Shown here: one piece after another, positions 18,601 to 27,288 of the stretch
Layout of the letters: every line of letters starts with the position of its first letter
How positions within the stretch are numbered: position 1 is the stretch's first letter
Translations under genes and position numbers: made by a program
Assembly (NCBI RefSeq): GCF_019351435.1
Contig: NZ_JAHWYN010000005.1
Location: 223,689 to 287,688 of the forward strand
Length of the DNA stretch: 64,000 nucleotides
Source of the DNA: Flavobacterium taihuense
GTDB taxonomy: Bacteria > Bacteroidota > Bacteroidia > Flavobacteriales > Flavobacteriaceae
Reading direction: 5' to 3'
The notes under the pieces: generated by a model
What the model saw: only the letters and a program-made list of their open reading frames with translations
What the model was told of the DNA's origin: nothing
The model's database searches: none

Positions 18601-20038
18601 TTGAAACACGAGATGTTCTCTTCTTTTGCCTTTTAGGGTTGGGTCGAGGAGTAAGAGAGAGCGCAGAATTTTTGTTTTTACCCTGAAGCACCCCTGCCCT
18701 AAAGGGAGTCGGAAATGGGGTGTTTTACTCCTATCCTAAAGAGAGATTGAAATTAGGATTGATTTGAAATTGAAGATAATGTTGTCTTTCTTTTTTTCTC
18801 CCTTTAGGGTTGGGGAAGAAAAAAAAGAAAGTGTGAGGAATTTTCGTTTTACCCTGACTCTAAAGGGAGCCGAAAATGAGGAACTAATTTGGAATAGGGG
18901 AATGTTCTTCATCTTTTTTTCTCCCTTTAGGGTTGGGGAAGAAAAAAAAGAAAGTGTGAGGAATTTTCGTTTTACCCTGAGTCTAAAGGGAGTCGAAAAT
19001 GAGGAAATGGGAATTTTCGTTTTACCCCGACCCTAAAGGGAGCCGAAAATGAAGAGCTGATTTGAAACACGAGATGTTCTCTTCTTTTGCCTTTTAGGGT
19101 TGGGTCGAGGAGTAAGAGAGAGCGCAGAATTTTTGTTTTTACCCTGAAGCACCCCTGCCCTAAAGGGAGTCGGAAATGGGGTGTTTTACTCCTATTCTAA
19201 AGAGAGATTGAAATTAGGATTGATTTGAAATTGAAGATAATGTTGTCTTTCTTTTTTTCTCCCTTTAGGGTTGGGGAAGAAAAAAAAGAAAGTGTGAGGA
19301 ATTTTCGTTTTACCCTGACTCTAAAGGGAGCCGAAAATGAGGAACTAATTTGGAATAGGGGAATGTTCTTCATCTTTTTTTCTCCCTTTAGGGTTGGGGA
19401 AGAAAAAAAAGAAAGTGTGAAGAATTTTCGTTTTACCCTGACTCTAAAGGGAGCCGAAAATGGGGAAATGGGGATTTTCGTTTTACCCCGACCCTAAAGG
19501 GAGCCGAAAATGGGGTGTTTTACTCCTATTCTAAAGAGAGATTGAAATTAGGATGATTTGAAATTGAAGATAATGTTGTCTTTCTTTTTTTCTCCCTTTA
19601 GGGTTGGGGAAGAAAAAAAAGAAAGTGTGAGGAATTTTCGTTTTACCCCGACCCTAAAGGGAGCCGAAAATGAGGAACTAATTTGGAATAGGGGAATGTT
19701 CTTCATCTTTTTTTCTCCCTTTAGGGTTGGGGAAGAAAAAAAAGAAAGTGTGAAGAATTTTCGTTTTACCCTGACTCTAAAGGGAGCCGAAAATGAGGAA
19801 ATGGGAATTTTCGTTTTACCCCGACCCTAAAGGGAGCCGAAAATGAGGAACTAATTTGGAATAGGGGAATGTTCTTCATCTTTTTTTCTCCCTTTAGGGT
19901 TGGGGAAGAAAAAAAAGAAAGTGTGAAGAATTTTCGTTTTACCCCGACCCTAAAGGGAGCCGAAAATGAAGAGCTGATTTGTAACACAAGATGTTATTTT
20001 TTTTCCTTTTAGGGATGGGGAAAGGAAAAAAAAAGAAA
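18593..20038 (+). repeat. Higher-order nested repeats (461-bp duplication and partial copies)
   Basis: A block starting gagctgat at 18,593 recurs at 19,054, an exact 461-bp offset. A third, shorter copy starts at ~19,512 (333-bp offset), and a further partial copy starts near 19,846. Inside, reverse cores (ctccctttagggttgggg, at ~18,799, 18,921, 19,259, 19,382, 19,592, 19,715 and 19,889) alternate with forward cores (ctaaagggag), so each reverse-forward pair can form a 10-bp stem. Two ccttttaggg variants lie at ~18,629 and 19,090, and the array ends with one at ~20,005. No credible gene is present; repeated 90-codon open frames are by-products. Confidence 0.9.
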
Positions 20039-20081
20039 TTATTTGAATCATTAATGATTAAAAAACAGAATAAAAATTCTA

Positions 20082-20960
20082 ATGAAAAAGTTTTTACTAT
20101 TCACTTTAAAAATATTAGTCTTAACAGTAGTAATTGCTGTTGCTTTAGATTTTATTTATACCGCTATTTATCTGCAATCGAGTAATCGAGGCAAAATAGA
20201 CCATATTTATAATTCCAAAAATGAAAATTTCGATGTTGTTATTTTAGGATCTTCCAGAGCCAATAACCATTTTGTTACCCAAATGTTTGAAGACAAAGGA
20301 TTAAAAGCATTTAATTATGGAATGAGTGGAGGTCATTTGTTTGAAGCTGATTTATTATTGAAATTAATGATAGAACGGCATTATAAAATTAAGAACGTAA
20401 TTCTGGAAGCCGATTTGAATTTGTCCAATAAGCATAGAGATTATGGGATTTCGAGTAAATTTTTACCCTATTTGCACCAGTCAGAAACGGTGAAAAAACA
20501 TTTTTCAAACGAATATGATTTCTGGGAGTTGTATTATTTACCTTTTTACCGATATATAAAATTTGATGAACGTATTGGTTTCCGAGAGCTTTATAATACT
20601 ACTTTGAAAAAGCCAACGAATACTTTGGACAATAAAGGGTATTATCCTTTAATTAAGCGAAAAGGAAATATGAAGAACAATATTGTTAATCTAAAGCCTT
20701 TAGAAGACAATCAGTATTACGAAGAAATTAAGCAAATTTGCAAAGACAATAAAATTAATTTAATTGCTGTAATGACTCCTATGTGTGAGAATGTCAAAGG
20801 AATGGACTATTTTGATAAAGTTAAGAAAATGTATCCCGAAATTCACAATTATGAAAATGTAGTAGTGGAGGATAAATATTTTTCGTCCTGCGGACATATG
20901 AATGATACAGGTGCGAGACTATTTACGACCCGAATTATAAAAGATTTTTTTAATAAATAA
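20082..20960 (+). CDS. SGNH-hydrolase-like membrane-anchored protein, probable partner of the MBOAT acyltransferase
   Basis: 292 residues with an N-terminal membrane anchor (~5-28) and an external domain. VVILGSSRANNHF (~52-64) is the block-I nucleophile region of DltD/AlgJ-like SGNH proteins. YGMSGGHLFE supplies the next block (Gly), and the C-terminal SSCGHMNDTGARLF holds the expected histidine. Such proteins take the acetyl group exported by an MBOAT and place it on the polysaccharide, or act in the reverse esterase direction. The nearest MBOAT gene is 2.6 kb upstream across the repeats. The next gene starts four bases downstream. Confidence 0.8.
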   Translation: MKKFLLFTLKILVLTVVIAVALDFIYTAIYLQSSNRGKIDHIYNSKNENFDVVILGSSRANNHFVTQMFEDKGLKAFNYGMSGGHLFEADLLLKLMIERHYKIKNVILEADLNLSNKHRDYGISSKFLPYLHQSETVKKHFSNEYDFWELYYLPFYRYIKFDERIGFRELYNTTLKKPTNTLDNKGYYPLIKRKGNMKNNIVNLKPLEDNQYYEEIKQICKDNKINLIAVMTPMCENVKGMDYFDKVKKMYPEIHNYENVVVEDKYFSSCGHMNDTGARLFTTRIIKDFFNK

Positions 20961-20964
20961 AAAT

Positions 20965-22116
20965 ATGCATATTGCCTTTTTAACCCCCGAATATCCTCAT
21001 GCGCGTGTACAACATGCGGCAGGAATAGGCACAAGTGTCAAGAATTTGGTATTGGCTTTGGTTAAAAAAGGCGTAACCGTTTCCGTTTTTGTTTATGGCC
21101 AAAAAGAAGATGCGATTTTTCAAGAAAAAGGGATAAAAATACATTTGATAAAAACTCAAAAGTATAAAGCGTTTGGTTGGTTTTGGCATCGAAAATACAT
21201 TCAGAACTATCTGAATGCATGCATTGTTTCAGAAGGAATCAATTTGGTTGAAGCACCAGATTGGACAGGAATTACCGCTTTTGTGAATTTCAAAGTACCA
21301 GTCATAATTCGCTTTCACGGAAGTGATACTTATTTTTGTCATTTGGAACAAAGGAACCAAAAATTTAAGAATTTTTGGTTTGAAAAAGCTGCAATTAGTA
21401 AAGCCCAAGCTTTTATTGCACCTACTCGTTTTGCTGGAGAACTGTCAAAAAAACTTTTTAACATTAAAAATAAAAAAATCCAAACGATCCATTATGGACT
21501 GGAGTTGAATCAATTTGAAAATGATGACCCTTTGATTTATGAGAATGGATTGATTTTATATATTGGCACTATTATTAGAAAAAAAGGAGTGTTGGAATTC
21601 CCCGTTATTTTTAACAAAGTAAGAAATAAATACCCAGAAGCCAGATTGATTTTTATAGGAAGCGATTCTTATGACATCCAGACCAAATCCAAATCAACTT
21701 GGGAATTAGTCCAACAACAATTTGAAGACGACGATTTAAACCATGTTTCTTATTTAGGTAAAATTCCATATCAAGAAGTACAGGATTATATAAAAAAAGC
21801 CCATGTTTGCGTTTTTCCAACTTTTGCCGAAACTTTAGGAATGGTTACTATTGAATCTATGGCATTGCAAAAACCAGTAGTGAATAGTAATATTGGTTGG
21901 GCACAGGAATTGATTGTTGATGGCGAGAGTGGTTATTTGGTACATCCTAAAGATCACGATGAGCTTGCCAATAAAATAGTTGGTTTGTTACAAGATGAAA
22001 ATTTATGCAATGCCATTGGAAGCGCTGCAAGAACGAGAGTAGAAGCTATTTTCGACATTGAAAAAATTGTGGCACAAAACATAACTTTTTATAAATCCAT
22101 AATAGATAAATTTTGA
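20965..22116 (+). CDS. GT4-family glycosyltransferase
   Basis: 383 residues, GT-B fold. FLTPEYPH and AAGIGTSV form the N-terminal loop; RFHGSDTYF is in the acceptor half. ILYIGTIIRKKGV and FPTFAETLGMVTIESMALQKPVV (E-x7-E) form the donor half. It ends in a TTGA overlap with the next gene, so the two are likely co-translated. A retaining hexosyltransferase role in glycan assembly is expected; donor unknown. Confidence 0.88.
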   Translation: MHIAFLTPEYPHARVQHAAGIGTSVKNLVLALVKKGVTVSVFVYGQKEDAIFQEKGIKIHLIKTQKYKAFGWFWHRKYIQNYLNACIVSEGINLVEAPDWTGITAFVNFKVPVIIRFHGSDTYFCHLEQRNQKFKNFWFEKAAISKAQAFIAPTRFAGELSKKLFNIKNKKIQTIHYGLELNQFENDDPLIYENGLILYIGTIIRKKGVLEFPVIFNKVRNKYPEARLIFIGSDSYDIQTKSKSTWELVQQQFEDDDLNHVSYLGKIPYQEVQDYIKKAHVCVFPTFAETLGMVTIESMALQKPVVNSNIGWAQELIVDGESGYLVHPKDHDELANKIVGLLQDENLCNAIGSAARTRVEAIFDIEKIVAQNITFYKSIIDKF

Positions 22117-23645
22117 TTGTAGTCTATCATAATAATACTTGCATTACCAGAGTTGAATCTAAAGAAAAAAAAGAGATCTCTTTTTCTATGGATGAGTCGA
22201 TTGCATACGGATTAATGCAATTAGCGATTCAGTTTCCAGAATCAAAATTAGTTTGGTGTTATCAAGAATGCAGTAAGCACATTAATATAGAAGTTGTTCC
22301 TGAATTAATGCATCATCAAAAAATAATGTTGTCGTACAATCCGAGTGGCAGTAATTATTTGGGAAGCAGAATTGGTTACGTTGAAGATTCACCATTTATC
22401 AATATCAATAAAAAAGTAAGCTATCCCACCTGGCAAATGAGTAGTTTGGTAGGAGTAGTTTATGGTTCAGTTTTATTGACTTTTAAGGATAAAATTAAGT
22501 TGGATTCGGATTTTGATTATTACCTCAATTCTATTGCTAAAGTGGGAATGCCAAAAGGATTGCTTTGTTATTCTGAGCCAAAACTTTTAGTAAAAAACGA
22601 GATTATCTTGCCTATTCAAGACATCAGTACTTTTATGTTATTCCGATTTGTAAAGCAACATTATCGCATGCGTTGGGTATTTTTGCTTTTCCTCAATCTA
22701 TTAATTTATGAAAAATGCTATCAGTTGTTGTCTTTGATACGAAGTTTGGTTTTTAGAAATAGAAATCTATCTAATGTTAATTTTGATATGATTGAAGTTC
22801 AATCAACAAAAAAAGTAGTTACAACAGGAACTATTGACGTTATTATTCCCACGATTGGCAGAAAAGACTATTTGTATGATGTTTTGCAAGATTTAGCGAA
22901 ACAAACCCATTTGCCAATTAATGTGATTATTGTGGAGCAAAATCCACAAGAGAATAGTGTTTCAGAATTGGATTATTTGCAAACCGAAAAATGGCCGTTT
23001 GTAATTAAACACACTTTTACCCACCAGGCTGGAGCTTGTAATGCCAGAAATTTGGCTTTGAGCCAAGTAGAAAGCGAGTGGGTGTTTTTGAATGATGATG
23101 ATAATAGATTGGATGAAAATTTAGTCAATAATGTGTTTAAGAGAGTCACTCAATATGGAACGGATGCAATAATAACATCTTATCTCCAGCCTTGCGAAAT
23201 ACAACTTTATAAAACTATTCATCAGTCTGGAATTTTTGGGTCAGGGAATAGTTTTGTGAAATCAGAATTTTTAAGATTCGTGTCTTTTGATAAAGCACTT
23301 GAATTTGGTTATGGTGAGGATACTGATTTTGGGTTCCAACTGCGTAATAAAGGACATGATGTGATTTATTTTCCTGATTTGAAAATTACACATCTCAAAG
23401 CACCAATTGGGGGATTTAGAATAAAACCTACTTTTGCATGGTCAAATGAAGCTGTGCAACCCAAGCCATCCCCGTCAATGATGTATGTAAAACAAAAAAA
23501 CAATACCAAAGAACAATTGTTGGGCTACAAAATGGTGTTGTTTTTTAAATTATTTAAAAAAGAACCAGTTTTAAATTATTTGTTTTTTTTAAAAACATTT
23601 CAGAGGAAATGGTTTGTTAGTAAATACTGGGCGAAAAATATATAA
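22113..23645 (+). CDS. GT2 glycosyltransferase with a ~240-residue N-terminal domain of unknown function
   Basis: 510 residues from a TTG start at 22113 that overlaps the previous stop. Residues ~245-450 are a GT2 core: VIIPTIGRKDYL, IIVEQNPQ, LNDDDNRLD (metal motif) and FGYGEDTDFGFQL as the catalytic-base region. Residues 1-~240 are not a recognisable family to me. They contain WQMSSLVGVVYGS and a hydrophobic, aromatic stretch (~205-235) that could be a membrane helix between the domains. The unusual start and long N-terminus deserve checking, but the overlap pattern supports 22113. Confidence 0.78.
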   Translation: MIVVYHNNTCITRVESKEKKEISFSMDESIAYGLMQLAIQFPESKLVWCYQECSKHINIEVVPELMHHQKIMLSYNPSGSNYLGSRIGYVEDSPFININKKVSYPTWQMSSLVGVVYGSVLLTFKDKIKLDSDFDYYLNSIAKVGMPKGLLCYSEPKLLVKNEIILPIQDISTFMLFRFVKQHYRMRWVFLLFLNLLIYEKCYQLLSLIRSLVFRNRNLSNVNFDMIEVQSTKKVVTTGTIDVIIPTIGRKDYLYDVLQDLAKQTHLPINVIIVEQNPQENSVSELDYLQTEKWPFVIKHTFTHQAGACNARNLALSQVESEWVFLNDDDNRLDENLVNNVFKRVTQYGTDAIITSYLQPCEIQLYKTIHQSGIFGSGNSFVKSEFLRFVSFDKALEFGYGEDTDFGFQLRNKGHDVIYFPDLKITHLKAPIGGFRIKPTFAWSNEAVQPKPSPSMMYVKQKNNTKEQLLGYKMVLFFKLFKKEPVLNYLFFLKTFQRKWFVSKYWAKNI

Positions 23646-23647
23646 TT

Positions 23648-24439
23648 ATGGAAAAGGACAAAAAATTAATTAGTTTTTTAATTACACATTATAATAGACC
23701 ATTTGATTTAATGGAGTGTATAGAAGCAATTAAAAAAATTAATATTTCTAATTATGAAATTGTTGTATGTGATGACGGTAGTGAAGATAGAAATATTAAG
23801 CTATTGCAAGGTTATGAAATTGATAAGTTGATTTTAGCAAAAGTGAATCAAGGACTTGCTGCAAATTTAAATAAAGGTATTGAGGCTTGCGATGGAGCGT
23901 ATATTATTTATTGTCAGGAGGATTTTGTATTAGATCCCAAAGTCAGTAATGTTTTGCAAGAATGTTTTGATTTATTGGAAAATAAAAAAGTTGACATGGT
24001 CAGATTTACATCAAATTGTCAATTTAATAAGCTAATTACTTTAACGGCAAATATTTCTTTGATTCCAAAATTTTCTTTTCGAAATTTTTTATTAAATTAT
24101 TATCAATACAGTGACCACCCATTTGTAACAACAAAAAAGTTTTATGAAAACTATGGGTATTATCTTGAGAATACTTCTGGTAGATATGGAGAGACTGAGT
24201 ATGCAATCCGAATTTTAAAATCTAATGCTAAAATAGGTATTTCAAATAAAAAATTAGCTTCAACAATTATTGGTAGTCAATCTGTTTTAGTATATGAGAG
24301 TATTTATGAGGCAAAAGAATATAAAATAAATAAAAAGGTAATTATAATTGCTCGAGCTTTTCGATTGTATTTAGAATTGATTTTATATAATAAATATAAA
24401 AGAGGTTTGGCAACCTATAAAAATTTTAGAAAATTATAA
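23648..24439 (+). CDS. GT2-family glycosyltransferase
   Basis: 263 residues. FLITHYNRP, VVCDDGSEDRN and IIYCQEDFVLD mark a GT2 core, with the metal motif as QED rather than DxD. RYGETEYAIR fits the catalytic-base position. It follows the previous stop by two bases. Low GC and Lys/Asn richness match its neighbours. Specificity unknown. Confidence 0.82.
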   Translation: MEKDKKLISFLITHYNRPFDLMECIEAIKKINISNYEIVVCDDGSEDRNIKLLQGYEIDKLILAKVNQGLAANLNKGIEACDGAYIIYCQEDFVLDPKVSNVLQECFDLLENKKVDMVRFTSNCQFNKLITLTANISLIPKFSFRNFLLNYYQYSDHPFVTTKKFYENYGYYLENTSGRYGETEYAIRILKSNAKIGISNKKLASTIIGSQSVLVYESIYEAKEYKINKKVIIIARAFRLYLELILYNKYKRGLATYKNFRKL

Positions 24440-24450
24440 AGTATTGATAA

Positions 24451-25470
24451 ATGATTAAAATCTATACAGATACTACATTTATTACACCTGCTAATAGAAA
24501 AATTGTTTTTCCATTATTATTTGAATTGTGTTACTTAAAGAATGTTAATCTTTTAGAAAAATACAAGCTTGTTGATTCAATCAGCGAATCGGATATTGCA
24601 GTGCTTCCAGTTGATATTAATTTTTTGATCAAAAATAAGCAGCAAAGCTATTTAAATGATTTTATTTCAGTCGCAAAAGCGCAAAATAAAATCATTTGGG
24701 CCTATAGTGCGGGTGATTTTGGCAAAACAGTTCAAGATGATATTTACCTCTTTAGACTTGGAGGATTTAATTCTAAAATGAATGACAAAACAAATATTTT
24801 GCCTTCTTTTATTCATGATCCTTATGGTAAATTTATTCAAAAAGAGTTTGTTATTTTGGAAAAAGAATCTATTCCATCTATTGGGTTTGTTGGAAATGCT
24901 AATGGTTCATTGAAGAGTTTGCTTAAAGAATTTGGAATTTATTTATATGTAATAGGTTTGAATATTAAAAATAATTTTTATTCAGATTACCAGTCATTTT
25001 ATCCTTCAGGATATAAAAGATATCAATTGCTCAAGAAAATTAAAGCTGACTCAAGAGTTAAATCTGATTTTATTTTTAGGAAAAAACATTCTAGTGCCTC
25101 TTTAGATACTTCCGAAATAAAGAAGACAACGATAGAGTTTTATGAAAATATGTATGAAAACCCATATGTCTTTTGTTTGCGAGGATTAGGAAATTTTTCG
25201 GTACGCTTATACGAGACATTGGCTATGGGAAGAATTCCGGTCGTTGTAGATACCGATATAAGGTTGCCTTTTCACAAAAGTATAGATTGGAAGCGGCATT
25301 GTGTTTTTGTTACAGAAGTAAATTTTGTAGATCAATTATTACGTTTTCACGATAAAATTTCAAATCAAGATTTTATCGAGATGCAAGAGAATAATAGAAA
25401 ACTGTTTTTGAATGTTTTGTCCCGTGAAAATTATTTTGTCGAATGGTGTAAAAAAAATCAGAATAAATGA
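24451..25470 (+). CDS. Exostosin-like (GT47-type) glycosyltransferase
   Basis: 339 residues. The C-terminal half has the exostosin signature: YVFCLRGLGNFSVRLYETLAMGRIPVVV (~231-258; Arg-Gly, then a Glu followed by Gly-x-Ile-Pro-Val). The N-terminal half has ESDIAVLPVD and GFVGNANGS, consistent with a GT-B-like arrangement. Exostosin-type enzymes in bacterial clusters transfer sugars such as glucuronate, galactose or related residues. The gene overlaps the next by ATGA. Family call from motif only. Confidence 0.75.
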   Translation: MIKIYTDTTFITPANRKIVFPLLFELCYLKNVNLLEKYKLVDSISESDIAVLPVDINFLIKNKQQSYLNDFISVAKAQNKIIWAYSAGDFGKTVQDDIYLFRLGGFNSKMNDKTNILPSFIHDPYGKFIQKEFVILEKESIPSIGFVGNANGSLKSLLKEFGIYLYVIGLNIKNNFYSDYQSFYPSGYKRYQLLKKIKADSRVKSDFIFRKKHSSASLDTSEIKKTTIEFYENMYENPYVFCLRGLGNFSVRLYETLAMGRIPVVVDTDIRLPFHKSIDWKRHCVFVTEVNFVDQLLRFHDKISNQDFIEMQENNRKLFLNVLSRENYFVEWCKKNQNK

Positions 25471-26468
25471 AATTTTCGCTAATCATCTGTACTTATATGC
25501 GTCCTAAACCCTTGCTTCATTTGTTGCAATCGGTACAGGAACAATCACTTTATCCTGATGAAATTTTGATTGTAGATGGTTCTATTAATAAAGAAACGCA
25601 GCAGGTACTAGCGGATAACACCTTTCAAAATCTAAATTATTTTCTAGTATCAAAAGAGCAACGAGGTTTGACCAAACAGCGTAATTATGGTATTGATCGT
25701 GTTGGGAAGGATATGGAAGTGGTTTGTTTTTTGGATGATGATACGGTTCTAGAGAAGGATTATTTTGAACAATTGCTAAACACATATAAAGTATATCCAG
25801 ATGCATTAGGAGTAGGCGGGTACATTTATAATGAAACGAAGTGGGAATTTGTAGGGCTTGATTATATGCCTAAAATAAATGAGTTTTATTTTGATGGATG
25901 GAAAAGGAAAGATGGGAGTCGCTTCATTTTAAGAAAAAAGCTAGGTTTAGACAGTGATTGTCCACCAGGATTTTCTTCCCTATTTTCCCATGGAAGAAGT
26001 ATTGGTTTTTTGCCCCCAACTGATAAAACGTACCAAGTAGAGCAATTGATGGGAGGGGTTTCTTCGTTTAGGAAAAATACATTTGAAAGGTTTAGATTTT
26101 CTACTTATTTTCAAGGATATGGTTTGTATGAAGATGCCGATTTTACTTTGAGAGTAGCCAAAACAGGTAAATTATATTTGAATACTGCTGCTCATTTAAA
26201 TCATTATCATGAGGCTTCAGGAAGACCCAATCAATATCAATATGGTAAAATGGTAGTTAGAAATGGCTGGTATGTGTGGCGTATAAAAAATCCGAACCCT
26301 AATACAATTGATTTTTTGAAATGGCATAGTATTACGCTACTTTTGACATTAATTCGGTTCAGTAATGCAATTACAACATCCAAAAGAACCGTTGCTTTTA
26401 CTGAAGCGTTAGGAAGAACGGCTGGCTGGTGGAGTTTGATTTTTAATAAACCAAAAGAGAAGAAATGA
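25467..26468 (+). CDS. GT2-family glycosyltransferase
   Basis: 333 residues with LIICTYMRPKPL, ILIVDGS, CFLDDDTVLEKDY (DDD metal motif) and GYGLYEDADFTLRV. This is the pattern of GT2 enzymes with an extended acceptor loop (residues ~110-200). ATGA overlaps on both sides couple it to the exostosin-like gene and the methyltransferase. Inverting transfer to a lipid-linked intermediate is expected. Confidence 0.87.
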   Translation: MKFSLIICTYMRPKPLLHLLQSVQEQSLYPDEILIVDGSINKETQQVLADNTFQNLNYFLVSKEQRGLTKQRNYGIDRVGKDMEVVCFLDDDTVLEKDYFEQLLNTYKVYPDALGVGGYIYNETKWEFVGLDYMPKINEFYFDGWKRKDGSRFILRKKLGLDSDCPPGFSSLFSHGRSIGFLPPTDKTYQVEQLMGGVSSFRKNTFERFRFSTYFQGYGLYEDADFTLRVAKTGKLYLNTAAHLNHYHEASGRPNQYQYGKMVVRNGWYVWRIKNPNPNTIDFLKWHSITLLLTLIRFSNAITTSKRTVAFTEALGRTAGWWSLIFNKPKEKK

Positions 26469-27274
26469 AAACAACAGAATCGATATTAGAAACCAATATA
26501 AAGCAAGCAGAATTTTACAATACGAAAAAGAAAAATTTTGCTACTCGTATTTGGTCAAAATTTAGAAATGGTATCTTAAATAAGATAAAAAAAGCGGTTG
26601 GCGTGCAAGATCAAGCGTATTTGAAACATAAAGAATGGTTTGGAGATTTGAGCACTAAGAAAGTATTGGATTTGGGATGTTTTTCTGGAAATTATTGGTC
26701 TATGTATTTAGCGGAGCATTCAAAAGAGTATTTAGGAATTGATTTGAGCGATGTTGCTATTCATAAATTGAATGAACGATTGGCTATTTTTCCAAATGCA
26801 AAAGCGAAAGCGGTTGATTTTCTTTCGGCCGAATTTGCGGATAACGACTATGACTTGATTTATGCTTATGGAGTTTTGCATCATTTTGAAAATACAAAAA
26901 TTTTAATTGATAAACTTAATGAAAAATTAGTTCCGAATGGACAAATCATTAGTTATGATCCGTTAGAAACTAGTTTTCCTATAAAGATAATTAGAACCTT
27001 GTATCGTCCTTTCCAGTCTGATGCTGCTTGGGAATGGCCTTTTACTAAAAAAACGTTTTATCAGTTTCAGTCTGCTTTTAGTATTATTGAAAGACGTGGA
27101 CTCCTTGGTAAGTCGAAATGGATGGCATTTATTTCAATGGTTCCAATATCGGATGAGAAAAAAAATAAAATAGGTCGAAAATGGCATAAAGAGGACTGGG
27201 AATATTCCAAAACTTCCGATTCTGTTTTATTTAGTTGCATGCATTTGACTATGCTAATGGAGAAAAAGAAATAA
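26465..27274 (+). CDS. Class I SAM-dependent methyltransferase
   Basis: 269 residues. VLDLGCFSGNYW (~67-78) is motif I; YLGIDLSDVAI is motif II with the acidic ribose-binding residue. LIYAYGVLHHFENT and LVPNGQIISYDP complete the Methyltransf_11/25 pattern. The ~60-residue N-terminal extension is Lys-rich. It likely methylates a sugar of the growing polysaccharide; coupled by ATGA to the GT2 gene before it. Confidence 0.83.
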   Translation: MKTTESILETNIKQAEFYNTKKKNFATRIWSKFRNGILNKIKKAVGVQDQAYLKHKEWFGDLSTKKVLDLGCFSGNYWSMYLAEHSKEYLGIDLSDVAIHKLNERLAIFPNAKAKAVDFLSAEFADNDYDLIYAYGVLHHFENTKILIDKLNEKLVPNGQIISYDPLETSFPIKIIRTLYRPFQSDAAWEWPFTKKTFYQFQSAFSIIERRGLLGKSKWMAFISMVPISDEKKNKIGRKWHKEDWEYSKTSDSVLFSCMHLTMLMEKKK

Positions 27275-27288
27275 TTCATTTTTCTGTT

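Noticed and set aside
18764..19036. A 90-codon open frame, repeated at 19,225-19,497 and 19,558-19,830, that looks like a small protein family.
   Set aside because: The frames are translations of the repeat units; they contain the reverse and forward cores, and the main tandem period (50 bp) is not a multiple of three. No domain or start signal is seen.
19766..19987. A minus-strand open frame across the array.
   Set aside because: It translates the same repeat cores in reverse and has no features of a gene.
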